The notes under the pieces: model-generated
The model's database searches: none
What the model was told of the DNA's origin: nothing
The model's input: the letters and a program-made list of their open reading frames with translations, nothing else
DNA from: GCA-2737725 sp965229355
GTDB taxonomy: Bacteria > Pseudomonadota > Alphaproteobacteria > Rhodospirillales > Rhodospirillaceae
DNA length: 64,000 nt
Direction of reading: 5' to 3'
Assembly: GCA_965229355.1 (NCBI GenBank)
Contig: OZ245869.1
Location: 3,224,001-3,288,000, forward strand
Shown here: positions 1 through 7,815 of the stretch, piece after piece
Numbering within the stretch: the first letter of the stretch is position 1
Layout: each line of letters opens with the position of its first letter
Program-made: the position numbers and the translations under genes

Positions 1-777
1 AGCTTGCGCTGTGACATCGGATGCGAACTTCACAACTTTGAATGGCTTGCCGTTCATATCGATAATGGGATTGTATGACGCTTGGATGTAAATCACGCGA
101 CCGGTTTTGCCGATACGCTTGTATTCCCCGCTTTGGAATTCGCCGTTGCCTAAGCGATCCCAGAAATTTTTATATTCTGCGGTATGCTGCTGCGCGGATT
201 CCATAAACATACTGTGATGCCGGCCACGGATTTCATCTATGCGATAGCCCAGTGTGCTCAGGAAGTTTTCGTTCGCTGTGATAATCGTGCCATCCAGATT
301 GAACTCGATCACCGCTTGCGATTTACCAATCGCTTCTAACTGTCCGGCGAAGTCGGCGTTCTGTAACTTTGTTTGCGTCACATCAGTTGCGAGTTTCACA
401 ACTTTGAACGGCTTGCCCGCACTATCAAAAATCGGGCTGTATGTGGCTTGAATCCAAACTTCTGCATCTCCTTTGCCAAGGCGTTTGAACTCGCCTGCTT
501 GGAAATGGCCTTGCTTCAGTTGCGCCCAAAAAGCGCGGTAAGCTGCGCCGTCTTTTTCGGCAGCAGAGACAAACATGCTGTGATGACGGCCCATAATTTC
601 GCTGAGCTGATACCCCATCACATCTAAAAACGTCTTATTCGCGGTAATGATCGTGCCATCGAGTGAGAATTCGATGGTGGCCTGCGACTTCTCGATTGCT
701 GCAATTTTTGCAGCCATTTCAGTTGTGTCTTGAATACGTGAAGAGCCGAATATTGTCTTCAAATTTAGCTGTGGCAT
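1..777 (-). CDS. Double-PAS sensor protein, probably a methyl-accepting chemotaxis protein (N-terminal part)
   Basis: The reading frame is open from an ATG at 777 down to the window edge, giving the first 259 residues of a longer protein. It contains two tandem PAS domains of about 120 residues that are near copies of each other. Both carry the phrases 'DGTIITAN', 'GRHHSMF' and 'GKPFKVVK' and each ends in a 'DVT' turn. There is no membrane segment before the first PAS, so this part is cytoplasmic. In the family this PAS-PAS arrangement usually precedes an MCP signalling domain or a histidine kinase; the C-terminus lies outside, so the output domain is inferred. A short perfect palindrome sits just upstream of the start. 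Confidence 0.8.
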   Translation of the reverse strand, partial: MPQLNLKTIFGSSRIQDTTEMAAKIAAIEKSQATIEFSLDGTIITANKTFLDVMGYQLSEIMGRHHSMFVSAAEKDGAAYRAFWAQLKQGHFQAGEFKRLGKGDAEVWIQATYSPIFDSAGKPFKVVKLATDVTQTKLQNADFAGQLEAIGKSQAVIEFNLDGTIITANENFLSTLGYRIDEIRGRHHSMFMESAQQHTAEYKNFWDRLGNGEFQSGEYKRIGKTGRVIYIQASYNPIIDMNGKPFKVVKFASDVTAQA

Positions 778-783
778 ATGCCT

Positions 784-803
784 ACCTGAATTTTAATTCA
801 GGT
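784..803. promoter_or_regulatory. 20-bp perfect palindrome upstream of the PAS sensor gene
   Basis: Two 9-bp arms (ACCTGAATT and AATTCAGGT) are separated by 2 bp and end 7 bp before the sensor start codon. On the + strand the palindrome is followed by CC and a run of five T. It could be an operator in the 5' leader or a small hairpin; the sequence alone does not decide. The rest of the gap up to the next gene at 1282 holds no gene that I can support. Confidence 0.4.
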
Positions 804-1281
804 CCTTTTTGTTGTGGATGCATTCGTACATCCCCCAGGCGCTTTTGTTTTTGTGCGCTTCTTACGATGTCCTTTCATCCGCAGATCAATCGAAGGCAAT
901 GTTAATCGCGCGTAGCATTGCTCACCTTTAGTATAAGTCTTTAAAAGGCTTATTCTTTGGACGTAGATCGCCGATCTAAAAAAATGTGCAAGGCGACCGT
1001 GAGTTGTTTTGTCTGGACCATTATCCGGCTTGGGCGTGGGATAAGACGCGAAGATGCTGACGCATCGTTCTACTGCAAGAAATTATAGGTTTTTCTTGAT
1101 CATTCATCGAGTCGCGTCTCAGTTGTGAGACTGGTTGTGTGAGGTGCGCCGTCAAACAACTCTGCGTGAGACATATTCGCGCCTTAGTCTGGACGCCAAA
1201 CCTCCACAAATGAAGCGTGAGATCAGACTGCACTGAAGCGTCGCGCTTAAAGCATTTTGACGCGGTGTAGTGGGGATGATC

Positions 1282-2364
1282 ATGCGCTACATAAGCAAAA
1301 GAAGTTTCGCTTTCTCGAGTATCGCTGCGATTGGTTTTGTCGCCATTGGTTTTGTCGTTGCACTGAACGCAAGTGCGTTGGCGCAAGCGACGGTCGCCGT
1401 CAGCAACGATACGCCAGAGGTTGTCGTTGAACTTAAAAATCCTGAGAAATATTTGCGCCGTCAGGGGCCGCTGCCAAGCGCCGTTGAGCAAGCGCAATTA
1501 AAAGAACAATACGAACGCGCCCGTGCTGCAAGTGCTCCTGACCAATCCAGCTCGCGTTTGAACCAACTGAAACCGGTAGTCGCAGAGTCAACAGGTGAGG
1601 GCCTTGAACGATCACAAGCCATCGTTAGCGGTAACTGGACTGTCATTCCCAACGCCACGCCTGGCGCTTTGGGTAATACCAGCTTCATTCGCCTTCCCAA
1701 TGCCAACACGATCGCGACGGCTACATACACTGTGCGCCTCATTGGCGACGATACGGGGCGTGATTACGGCACAGCGATTGTGAACGTGCCGCCGCGGGCT
1801 TCACCGCAGTATTCGTTGCAGGATTTGCTGTATATTGCGCATGGGTCATCGTTTGATCCGGCGGATCAAAACGTCAGCCTGTATGTCCGCACCAGTCACT
1901 ACAACACGGGCTTTCAGCACGTGTATTACAATTCGAATTCGGATTTCTTCGAGAACATGTCCGTCTGTTCTTATAAATCTGGGTACAACTACCTGCCATT
2001 AATGTCCGGTGTTGTGAACCTGCACACGCAGCTTCTGTCGTCGCGCTTTCCTAGCCTGATCACGGTCCATAACGAAAACCCTTTCAGCACCACCATTCGT
2101 GCGCGCATCCATGAGTCGCAAACCGGGCGCTATCGCGGCTTGCTGACATTTAACGCCATCGGTAATTCCACTTATGTCTTTACGCCCGATGATATCTTGA
2201 ACGAACTGGGCCTGTATTTGGGCGATCAGGTTTTTCACTTCAGCTTAATCTTCGATAGCGATCCTACCAATCCGCCTAATGCGTTGCTTTCACATGTCGT
2301 CACCAACAATCGCGTCTATGGCTCGGTTTTGAACCTCACGACCATCTGCTCGATTGACGATTAA
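1282..2364 (+). CDS. Exported protein of unknown function
   Basis: This 360-residue protein has a clear Sec signal peptide: basic start (RYISKR), hydrophobic core at about residues 9-28, and an ASALAQA cleavage region. I chose the ATG at 1282 because a GGGG sits 6 bp upstream; the ATG at 1276 has no spacing to it. The mature part begins with a polar, helical stretch (residues 60-110) followed by a region rich in beta-type sequence, Asn, Thr and Tyr. I do not recognise a family. The downstream methyltransferase frame begins inside its last codons, so the two may be co-transcribed. Function unknown; periplasmic or surface location is inferred from the leader. Confidence 0.7.
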   Translation: MRYISKRSFAFSSIAAIGFVAIGFVVALNASALAQATVAVSNDTPEVVVELKNPEKYLRRQGPLPSAVEQAQLKEQYERARAASAPDQSSSRLNQLKPVVAESTGEGLERSQAIVSGNWTVIPNATPGALGNTSFIRLPNANTIATATYTVRLIGDDTGRDYGTAIVNVPPRASPQYSLQDLLYIAHGSSFDPADQNVSLYVRTSHYNTGFQHVYYNSNSDFFENMSVCSYKSGYNYLPLMSGVVNLHTQLLSSRFPSLITVHNENPFSTTIRARIHESQTGRYRGLLTFNAIGNSTYVFTPDDILNELGLYLGDQVFHFSLIFDSDPTNPPNALLSHVVTNNRVYGSVLNLTTICSIDD

Positions 2365-3217
2365 AGTACCAGTTGCGGGGCGCGTGCGATATTATGCGCC
2401 TCGCAATGAATTGGGTCCGCTTGTGAGTTGGGATAGTCAAACGTACCTCAAAGACGTGCAGTATCGCGATACCGCGAACCTTGATGCACGGTCCCGTCTT
2501 CACAAAAAATATGGCCGTGCCGATTGGCATGAATGGCTGGTCGCGCAAGCGGGCTTAAAACCAAACGCTGTGATTCTCGACGTGGGGTGTGGCTCGGGCG
2601 CGATGTGGAGATCTGTTGCGCCTACGCTGCCGCAAAACATAGCGCTGCACTTGGTTGATCTGTCTGAAGGTATGGTGCGCGCAGCGTCTCAGGCTGTGGC
2701 AGGCGAGGGGCATTTCCCGCATATATCCTCCCGCGTGGCTGATGCGCAAAACCTGCCCTTTGCTGATCACGCGTTCGATACTGTCTTTGCCGTGCATATG
2801 CTCTATCACGTCCCGGACCCACTCAAAGCCGTGCGTGAGTTCCACCGCGTTCTTAAATCTAATGGCCGTGTGTTGTGCGTGCTGAACGATGTGAACCACA
2901 TGCGTGATTTGGTGGAGCTCACGTCGTGTGTGTTTGGCGGACCGAGTCAGGACCGCTCCACATTGCTGATCAGCGTCGACAAAGCCGTGAACGCGTTCCG
3001 TGAACGCTTTGGTGCGGTCGAGGTCATTCCGTTCGCGGATGACCTTCTCTGCACTGACCCGAAAGACGTATTCGATTACGTCCTGAGCCTGCCGCACTCT
3101 GATGAGGAGCTTGCGCGCACTGCTGAATTACGTACGGCGATTGATGATGCATTCGCACGTGGTAATGGCACGTTTCACATTCGCAAAGATGTGAAGTTGA
3201 TTGTGGCGTTTTCTTAA
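2354..3217 (+). CDS. Class I SAM-dependent methyltransferase
   Basis: The protein is about 287 residues from a TTG that overlaps the end of the previous gene by 11 bp; GTG or TTG codons a few residues in are alternatives, so the start is uncertain. Motif I of the Rossmann methyltransferase fold is clear (VILDVGCGSG, about residues 72-81). It is followed by an acidic loop after strand 2 (LVDLS), 'ADAQNLPF' as motif II/III and 'FDTVFAVHMLYHVPDP' as the post-motif. This pattern is of the UbiE/Methyltransf_11 type. The substrate cannot be told; small-molecule methylation is the usual role in this family. Confidence 0.82.
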   Translation: MTIKVPVAGRVRYYAPRNELGPLVSWDSQTYLKDVQYRDTANLDARSRLHKKYGRADWHEWLVAQAGLKPNAVILDVGCGSGAMWRSVAPTLPQNIALHLVDLSEGMVRAASQAVAGEGHFPHISSRVADAQNLPFADHAFDTVFAVHMLYHVPDPLKAVREFHRVLKSNGRVLCVLNDVNHMRDLVELTSCVFGGPSQDRSTLLISVDKAVNAFRERFGAVEVIPFADDLLCTDPKDVFDYVLSLPHSDEELARTAELRTAIDDAFARGNGTFHIRKDVKLIVAFS

Positions 3218-3244
3218 TGGCGTATTTGCGTAACTATCATTTTT

Positions 3245-3373
3245 TCTCCCTCGCCCTTTGGGAGAGGGCCGGGGTGAGGGCGCGTTGTTAGGTAACTTGC
3301 GCGAAATTTCGAACAAGACAAAACGCACTTGCCCTCACCCGGCACTGCGTGCCGACCTCTCCCAAGGGAGAGG
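3245..3373. repeat. Intergenic palindromic (REP-like) repeat pair
   Basis: Two inverted copies of a GC-rich unit lie at 3245-3281 and 3331-3373. Each has an internal hairpin (TCTCCC with GGGAGA; GGCACTGCGTGCC) and a GAGGGC/GCCCTC outer arm, so the whole block can fold on itself. Short translated peptides of the type 'PLPKGEG' from this block are a known artefact of such repeats in proteobacterial genomes. I see only this one pair in the window. It sits in the gap behind the methyltransferase, where such repeats usually act as passive mobile units or transcript-end structures. Confidence 0.75.
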
Positions 3374-3403
3374 TTAATAATGATGTGTCGTAACAAAAGA
3401 TTA

Positions 3404-3439
3404 GCCCCGGCCCAGCCTTTCTGGCTGAGAATCCGGGGC
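3404..3439. other. Strong intergenic hairpin of unknown role
   Basis: An outer stem GCCCCGG/CCGGGGC encloses an inner stem CAGCC/GGCTG. No T-run follows on either strand, so it is a poor intrinsic terminator. It lies in the 390-bp gap 3218-3606, which otherwise holds only the REP-like repeat. It could belong to a small RNA or a leader, but nothing else in the sequence supports that. Confidence 0.3.
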
Positions 3440-3606
3440 CGTGGTCACCTCGATAAAACCTTGCAACGGTGAAGAGGAGGGTGAGGGACCGAAGTTCAGA
3501 AATCTTTTCTTCGCTGGTGTAAAAGCCTGACGGGCGATGCCAGCGATGTTTTAGGGGCCGTTCCTACCAAAGAGAGTCCCTAAGGGGTCGTGCAGTATTC
3601 CTTCGT

Positions 3607-4029
3607 TTATTCCTTGATGACGCCGCGCACATCAACAAGCTGCGAGGCAATCGCTTCATTCACTTCGTTATAGGCCGCTTCCATTTCCTGTAATCGGAGG
3701 CGCATGCCTTTCAACGTTTCCACTTCCGCATCTGTCATCGGTGTGCGGTTTGATGCGCTGGTGAGTGTCATTGCCAAATACTTGGCTTTCATCTCGGCCA
3801 TCATCTTGGTCAGGTCGATCATTTCGCGCGGATCAATCACATCCACATGGCGCTTCATCGCGCGGCGCATTTCATCTTCGGCAATCTGGTTTAAGTGACG
3901 CGCAAATTGGCTCGACGACAGCATTGGCATCGCCGGGCTGCTTTTCTCAGGCGCCGGTGCGCTGGCAAGGCTCTCCGACACCGACGGGTCGGCGTGACGA
4001 CGCACCGAAATGAAATCGATAACAGACAT
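3607..4029 (-). CDS. Conserved hypothetical protein, cytoplasmic and helical
   Basis: A 140-residue protein with no signal peptide or membrane segment. I chose the ATG at 4029 because a GGAG lies at good spacing upstream; a longer frame opens at 4080. The N-terminal third is Pro/Ser/Ala-rich and probably disordered. The remainder is highly charged and predicted helical, with a possible coiled coil near the end ('LRLQEMEAAYNEVNEAIAS'). Met is frequent ('DLTKMMAEMKAKYLAM'). I do not recognise a family. It stands alone between the repeat region and the permease gene. Confidence 0.6.
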   Translation of the reverse strand: MSVIDFISVRRHADPSVSESLASAPAPEKSSPAMPMLSSSQFARHLNQIAEDEMRRAMKRHVDVIDPREMIDLTKMMAEMKAKYLAMTLTSASNRTPMTDAEVETLKGMRLRLQEMEAAYNEVNEAIASQLVDVRGVIKE

Positions 4030-4359
4030 GACCACTCCAAATTCTGATGCCCCGAAGCTTTCAGCCAGGGGCGACATCACTAGAATTGCAAGGGCCGTGC
4101 CAGAGTGAAGCTAGCTAAAAATGGCGGTTTTTCAAGGAATTAGCGGCGGGGCGAGAATGCCGCGCGCAAGCGCTGGGCAAATTCTTCCGCGCTAGCCCTG
4201 GTAAGCTTTGCCGCTTTTTACCAGCCTACCCCAAACGCAACGCAACTTTATATCGCGCCCATTGCAGTGTCCTAGGACTGTCTCTAAGGTCTTGGCAGTT
4301 ATGAATTTTGTCGCCGCCGGTGGGGACTGGCCGACAAAACAAAGATGGGGAAAAATCTT

Positions 4360-5928
4360 ATGACTGGCACTACCGGCCAAAGTCGATTGTTCATCAAAAA
4401 ATCTGTCGATCAAATTCAACGTGAGTCCACCAACCACGGCCTTAAACGAACATTAGGCAAGTGGAACCTTGTGATGCTCGGCATCGGTTGCATCATCGGT
4501 GCAGGCATTTATGTGATGACCGGTAACGCTGCTGCCAATTTCGCAGGCCCTGGCGTGATGCTGTCATTTATCATCGCTGGCCTCGCGTGTGCGTTCGCTG
4601 GTTTGTGCTATGCCGAGCTGGCGTCTACCATGCCGGTCGCGGGCTCTGCTTATACATATTCATATGCCACCATGGGCGAAGTGATCGCCTGGGTGATGGG
4701 TTGGCTTCTGGTGCTGGAATACGGCGTAGCTGCGGCTACGGTTGCTGTGGGGTGGTCCGGTTACGTCGTCAGCCTCGGCAACACGTTGGGCATTAGCATC
4801 TCGCCTGATCTTGCGGCCTCTACCATTCAATTCGTGACAGATAGCGCCACGGGTGTTGGGGCATTCCAGGTCACAGGTGATTTCAACTTGGTTGCCGCCA
4901 TTGGTATTTTGTTGGTCACAGCCTTGTTGGTCATCGGCGTGTCTGAATCTGCCAACGTCAATAACGTCATCGTCGTTATTAAAGTGGGCGTGCTAGTGGC
5001 GTTCATCATTGCCGGTGTTTCTTATGTAAATAGCGACAACTGGGTGCCGTTCGTTCCTGAAAACGAAGGCGGCTTTAAATACGGCTTCCAAGGGGTGTTC
5101 CGCGCGGCTTCGGTGATCTTCTTTGCCTACGTCGGCTTTGAAGCGGTCTCAACCGCCGCCGCCGAAGCACGCGACCCGCAAAAAGATATGCCCTTCGGCA
5201 TTCTGGGTTCGCTGTTCATCTGCACGGCTATCTACATTGTTGTTGCTGCCGTGTTGACTGGCATTGTGCCGTTTCGTGAATTGGGCGTGCCGGAACCGAT
5301 TGCCATTGCGGTGGACCGTATGGGCATGCCGTGGTTCTCACTGGCCATCAAAATTGGCGCTGTCGCGGGTCTGTCGTCGGTGATGTTGATCCTCACCTAC
5401 GGTCAATCGCGTATCTTCTACGCCATGGCCCGTGACGGTTTGTTGCCGCGCGCATTTGCCACCGTGCACCAGAAGTTCCGCACGCCGTGGATTGGCACCA
5501 TTGTACTGGGCACGTTGATCGCCATTGCGGCCTCGCTGTTGCCTATCACTATCTTGGGTGACTTGGTCAGCTTAGGCACTGCGTTTGCGTTTGGGATTGT
5601 TTGCATCAGTGTGTTGTGGCTGCGCAAAACGCGTCCTGATTTGCATCGTCCGTTTGTTGCCCCCGGCGGCATCTGGGTGCCGATTGCAGGCATCATCGGT
5701 GCAGCCATCATGGCAGCGCCGCTGATCATCGATATCATCGTGAAAGCGACCGAAGGTGACCCGATCCCCGCCATGATCCTCAGCGGCTACTTGGTGCTGG
5801 GGGCGGGCATTTATGTGTTCTACGGTTTGTCGAACTCACGCCTAGCGAAAGGCTTGGACATTTTGGAAGACACGACGCTTCCGGGCGCCATGCAAGCCGC
5901 TGCACATGGCCTTGATGAAAAGAAGTGA
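4360..5928 (+). CDS. APC-family amino-acid permease
   Basis: About 522 residues with 12 or more hydrophobic segments. Segment 1 begins after a basic N-terminus (GLKRTLGKWNLVMLGIG) and holds the APC substrate-site signature 'GIGCIIGAGIYV'. 'FAYVGFEAVSTAAAEARDP' is the hallmark of segment 6 in the cationic/neutral amino-acid transporter group (YfnA/CAT type). It should import amino acids across the inner membrane, driven by the proton gradient. The ATG at 4360 has a GGGG 9 bp upstream; an ATG at 4345 is possible. It is followed by an intrinsic terminator and is probably transcribed alone. The 330-bp gap before it holds no other gene that I can support. Confidence 0.88.
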   Translation: MTGTTGQSRLFIKKSVDQIQRESTNHGLKRTLGKWNLVMLGIGCIIGAGIYVMTGNAAANFAGPGVMLSFIIAGLACAFAGLCYAELASTMPVAGSAYTYSYATMGEVIAWVMGWLLVLEYGVAAATVAVGWSGYVVSLGNTLGISISPDLAASTIQFVTDSATGVGAFQVTGDFNLVAAIGILLVTALLVIGVSESANVNNVIVVIKVGVLVAFIIAGVSYVNSDNWVPFVPENEGGFKYGFQGVFRAASVIFFAYVGFEAVSTAAAEARDPQKDMPFGILGSLFICTAIYIVVAAVLTGIVPFRELGVPEPIAIAVDRMGMPWFSLAIKIGAVAGLSSVMLILTYGQSRIFYAMARDGLLPRAFATVHQKFRTPWIGTIVLGTLIAIAASLLPITILGDLVSLGTAFAFGIVCISVLWLRKTRPDLHRPFVAPGGIWVPIAGIIGAAIMAAPLIIDIIVKATEGDPIPAMILSGYLVLGAGIYVFYGLSNSRLAKGLDILEDTTLPGAMQAAAHGLDEKK

Positions 5929-5966
5929 TGAAAAAGAATAAAAAGACTTAACGTCTTTGAGTGAAA

Positions 5967-5995
5967 AGCCCGGACGGTAACGTTCGGGCTTTTTG
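5967..5995 (+). terminator. Rho-independent terminator after the permease
   Basis: An 11-bp stem (AAGCCCGGACG with CGTTCGGGCTT, one G-U pair) has a 4-nt loop and runs into TTTTTGTTT. It lies 38 bp behind the permease stop codon. Confidence 0.85.
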
Positions 5996-6109
5996 TTTAT
6001 GCGTCGAAAAGAGTGGTTATGAGCCGAGATATAAAATTGAATGCGTTATCAAATTGAAATTTTATCGTAAAATCGCGTCTTGAAGTTGTTTGGTTCGGAG
6101 TGTGCATTT

Positions 6110-7813
6110 GTGCCGGTGAAGGCTCTCAAAGACCTGTTTACACCGCCGTGGCCGTTCCGGGTCAAGCTGTCGATCATTCTGTCGACGGTCACCGTGCTTG
6201 GTACGTTGATGTTCGCTGGCTTGTCGTACGAAGCCAGCAAGACGCGCATGTTGGACGATATCGACGCGCTGCTGTGCTCGGCGGCTGACGGTGCGCAACA
6301 AATTGTCGACCCTCTCGTCATTCTGGAAGCGGAATCCCAAAGCCGTACCGAACCTGAGTACACAAATAAATACCGTTACGCGCAGAACGAGTTGGAAGAG
6401 TACGTTCAGCGCGCACGCCTGAAGTTCGTTTGGTCGATTGTCGCGCGCAAAGATGGCACCGCTTACGAGTTGGTCAGTAATCTCAGCGACGACCAAAAAG
6501 CGGCAAACGCCGACCCCATGACCGCGCTGTTGCTGAATCCGTACGAATTGCCGCCGGTGTACGCTGATGCGGTCAAGACCGGATACAAGACAACCGGCAG
6601 TGCGGAAGATTCCTACGGTGCCTTCCGCTCTTGCATCGTGCCGTTCAAGCAAGCCTCGGGCGAAACTGTGCTGTTTGGTGCCGACGTCAACATCACGGAT
6701 GTGAACCGCGAACTGCAAGAAGGTTTAAAGACCAGCCTAGGCATTGGCTTCTTTGTGTTGTCGTTCACGCTGTTGGTGATTGGGTTGGTTAGTCGCAATA
6801 TTGCTGGTGAATTGCGGCAGGCGGAAGAAGAAGCCGCTGAAGTGAGCCGCTTGGTTTTTACCGATCGAACTAAGCCCTTGCGCAGTACCACCAAAGAGGT
6901 TGATCGCCTGTTCCGCTCGATGACCGAGATGAAAGATGGCTTAAAAGCTTTTAGCAAATACGTGCCCAAAGCCATCGTCTCGCAAGTGATCAGCAGCGGT
7001 AAAGCCGATGTCGGCGGTGAGATGCGTGAGTTGTCATTGCTGATGACCGACGTGACCGACTTCACGACCATCAGCGAAAAGCTGGCCCCTGAAAGTGTGA
7101 TGACCGTGATGTCGGAATATTTCGACCACGTTTGCGCGCCGATTTTGGACGGCCAGGGCACGCTTGATAAGTATGTGGGCGATGCAATTTTTGCGTACTG
7201 GAATGCACCCCAACGGCAGACGGGTCATGCGGTGTTATGTTGCCGGGCTGCGTTGGCCTCGCGCGCCGCGAGCCGTGCGCTTGCGATCAAATGGCAGGCG
7301 GCAGGGCAATGGCCGTGGCACACCCGCTTTGGCTTGCATTGTGGCGATACGGTGTTCGGCAATGTCGGCGCACCAGACCGTATGGATTTCACGGTTATTG
7401 GTTCATCGGTGAATTTGGCGTCGCGCATTGAAGGCTTAAACAAATTTTACGGCACTGAAATTTTGGCCAGTGCGCACTTGCGCGATCAGGCACTTGGCGA
7501 AATGGTGTTCCGCCGTGTTGATTATGTACTTCCCAAAGGTGCGATTGCACCGTTTGAGATTTTTGAACTGATTGGCACCAAAGCCGATGTGGCGGCTGAT
7601 GCGGTGATGGTGACGTTCCTAAAACGCTGGGATGAAGCACAAATGCTTTATACCCAGCGTCGTTGGGCCGAAGCCTTGTCGGCTTTCTCAACCCTTGCGG
7701 CAGAGCGCAACTTAGACAAGGTCGCAAAAATGTATGTAGAGCGCTGCCAAGACTTTACCGTCAATCCACCGCCCGCCGATTGGAACGGCGTGCGGTCGTT
7801 TGATAGTAAATAA
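6110..7813 (+). CDS. Membrane-bound class III adenylate/guanylate cyclase
   Basis: About 567 residues. GTG at 6110 has GGAG 9 bp upstream; a TTG at 6080 in frame lacks a ribosome site. Two membrane helices (about residues 20-40 and 205-227) flank a periplasmic sensor region of about 165 residues. A linker with the cyclase-leading 'YVPKAIVSQVI' element follows, then the catalytic domain from about residue 305. Metal-binding Asp residues are present (TDVTDFT and KYVGDAI), as are the base-recognising Lys in DKYVGD and the transition-state Asn/Arg pair in 'SSVNLASR'. The second base-recognition position is Thr (FTVIG) where many adenylate cyclases have Asp, which is the class IIIb pattern. It should make cAMP in response to an unknown periplasmic signal. 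Confidence 0.88.
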   Translation: MPVKALKDLFTPPWPFRVKLSIILSTVTVLGTLMFAGLSYEASKTRMLDDIDALLCSAADGAQQIVDPLVILEAESQSRTEPEYTNKYRYAQNELEEYVQRARLKFVWSIVARKDGTAYELVSNLSDDQKAANADPMTALLLNPYELPPVYADAVKTGYKTTGSAEDSYGAFRSCIVPFKQASGETVLFGADVNITDVNRELQEGLKTSLGIGFFVLSFTLLVIGLVSRNIAGELRQAEEEAAEVSRLVFTDRTKPLRSTTKEVDRLFRSMTEMKDGLKAFSKYVPKAIVSQVISSGKADVGGEMRELSLLMTDVTDFTTISEKLAPESVMTVMSEYFDHVCAPILDGQGTLDKYVGDAIFAYWNAPQRQTGHAVLCCRAALASRAASRALAIKWQAAGQWPWHTRFGLHCGDTVFGNVGAPDRMDFTVIGSSVNLASRIEGLNKFYGTEILASAHLRDQALGEMVFRRVDYVLPKGAIAPFEIFELIGTKADVAADAVMVTFLKRWDEAQMLYTQRRWAEALSAFSTLAAERNLDKVAKMYVERCQDFTVNPPPADWNGVRSFDSK

Positions 7814-7815
7814 AT

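Noticed and set aside
1021..1497. Minus-strand open frame of 158 codons across the start of the exported protein gene
   Set aside because: It overlaps the signal-peptide gene in antisense, has no recognisable motif and looks like an antisense artefact of codon bias.
3128..3396. Short minus-strand frames containing Pro/Gly/Lys-rich 'PLPKGEG'-type peptides
   Set aside because: These are translations of the REP-like repeat, a well-known false gene pattern.
4192..4437. Minus-strand 81-codon frame opposite the permease start
   Set aside because: It is antisense to the permease start and its upstream region, without homology or ribosome site.
6062..6718. Minus-strand frame of 218 codons opposite the cyclase gene
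   Set aside because: It is antisense to a strongly supported cyclase and has no domain.
7034..7228. Short frames within the cyclase catalytic domain
   Set aside because: They are shadows in other frames of the same gene.
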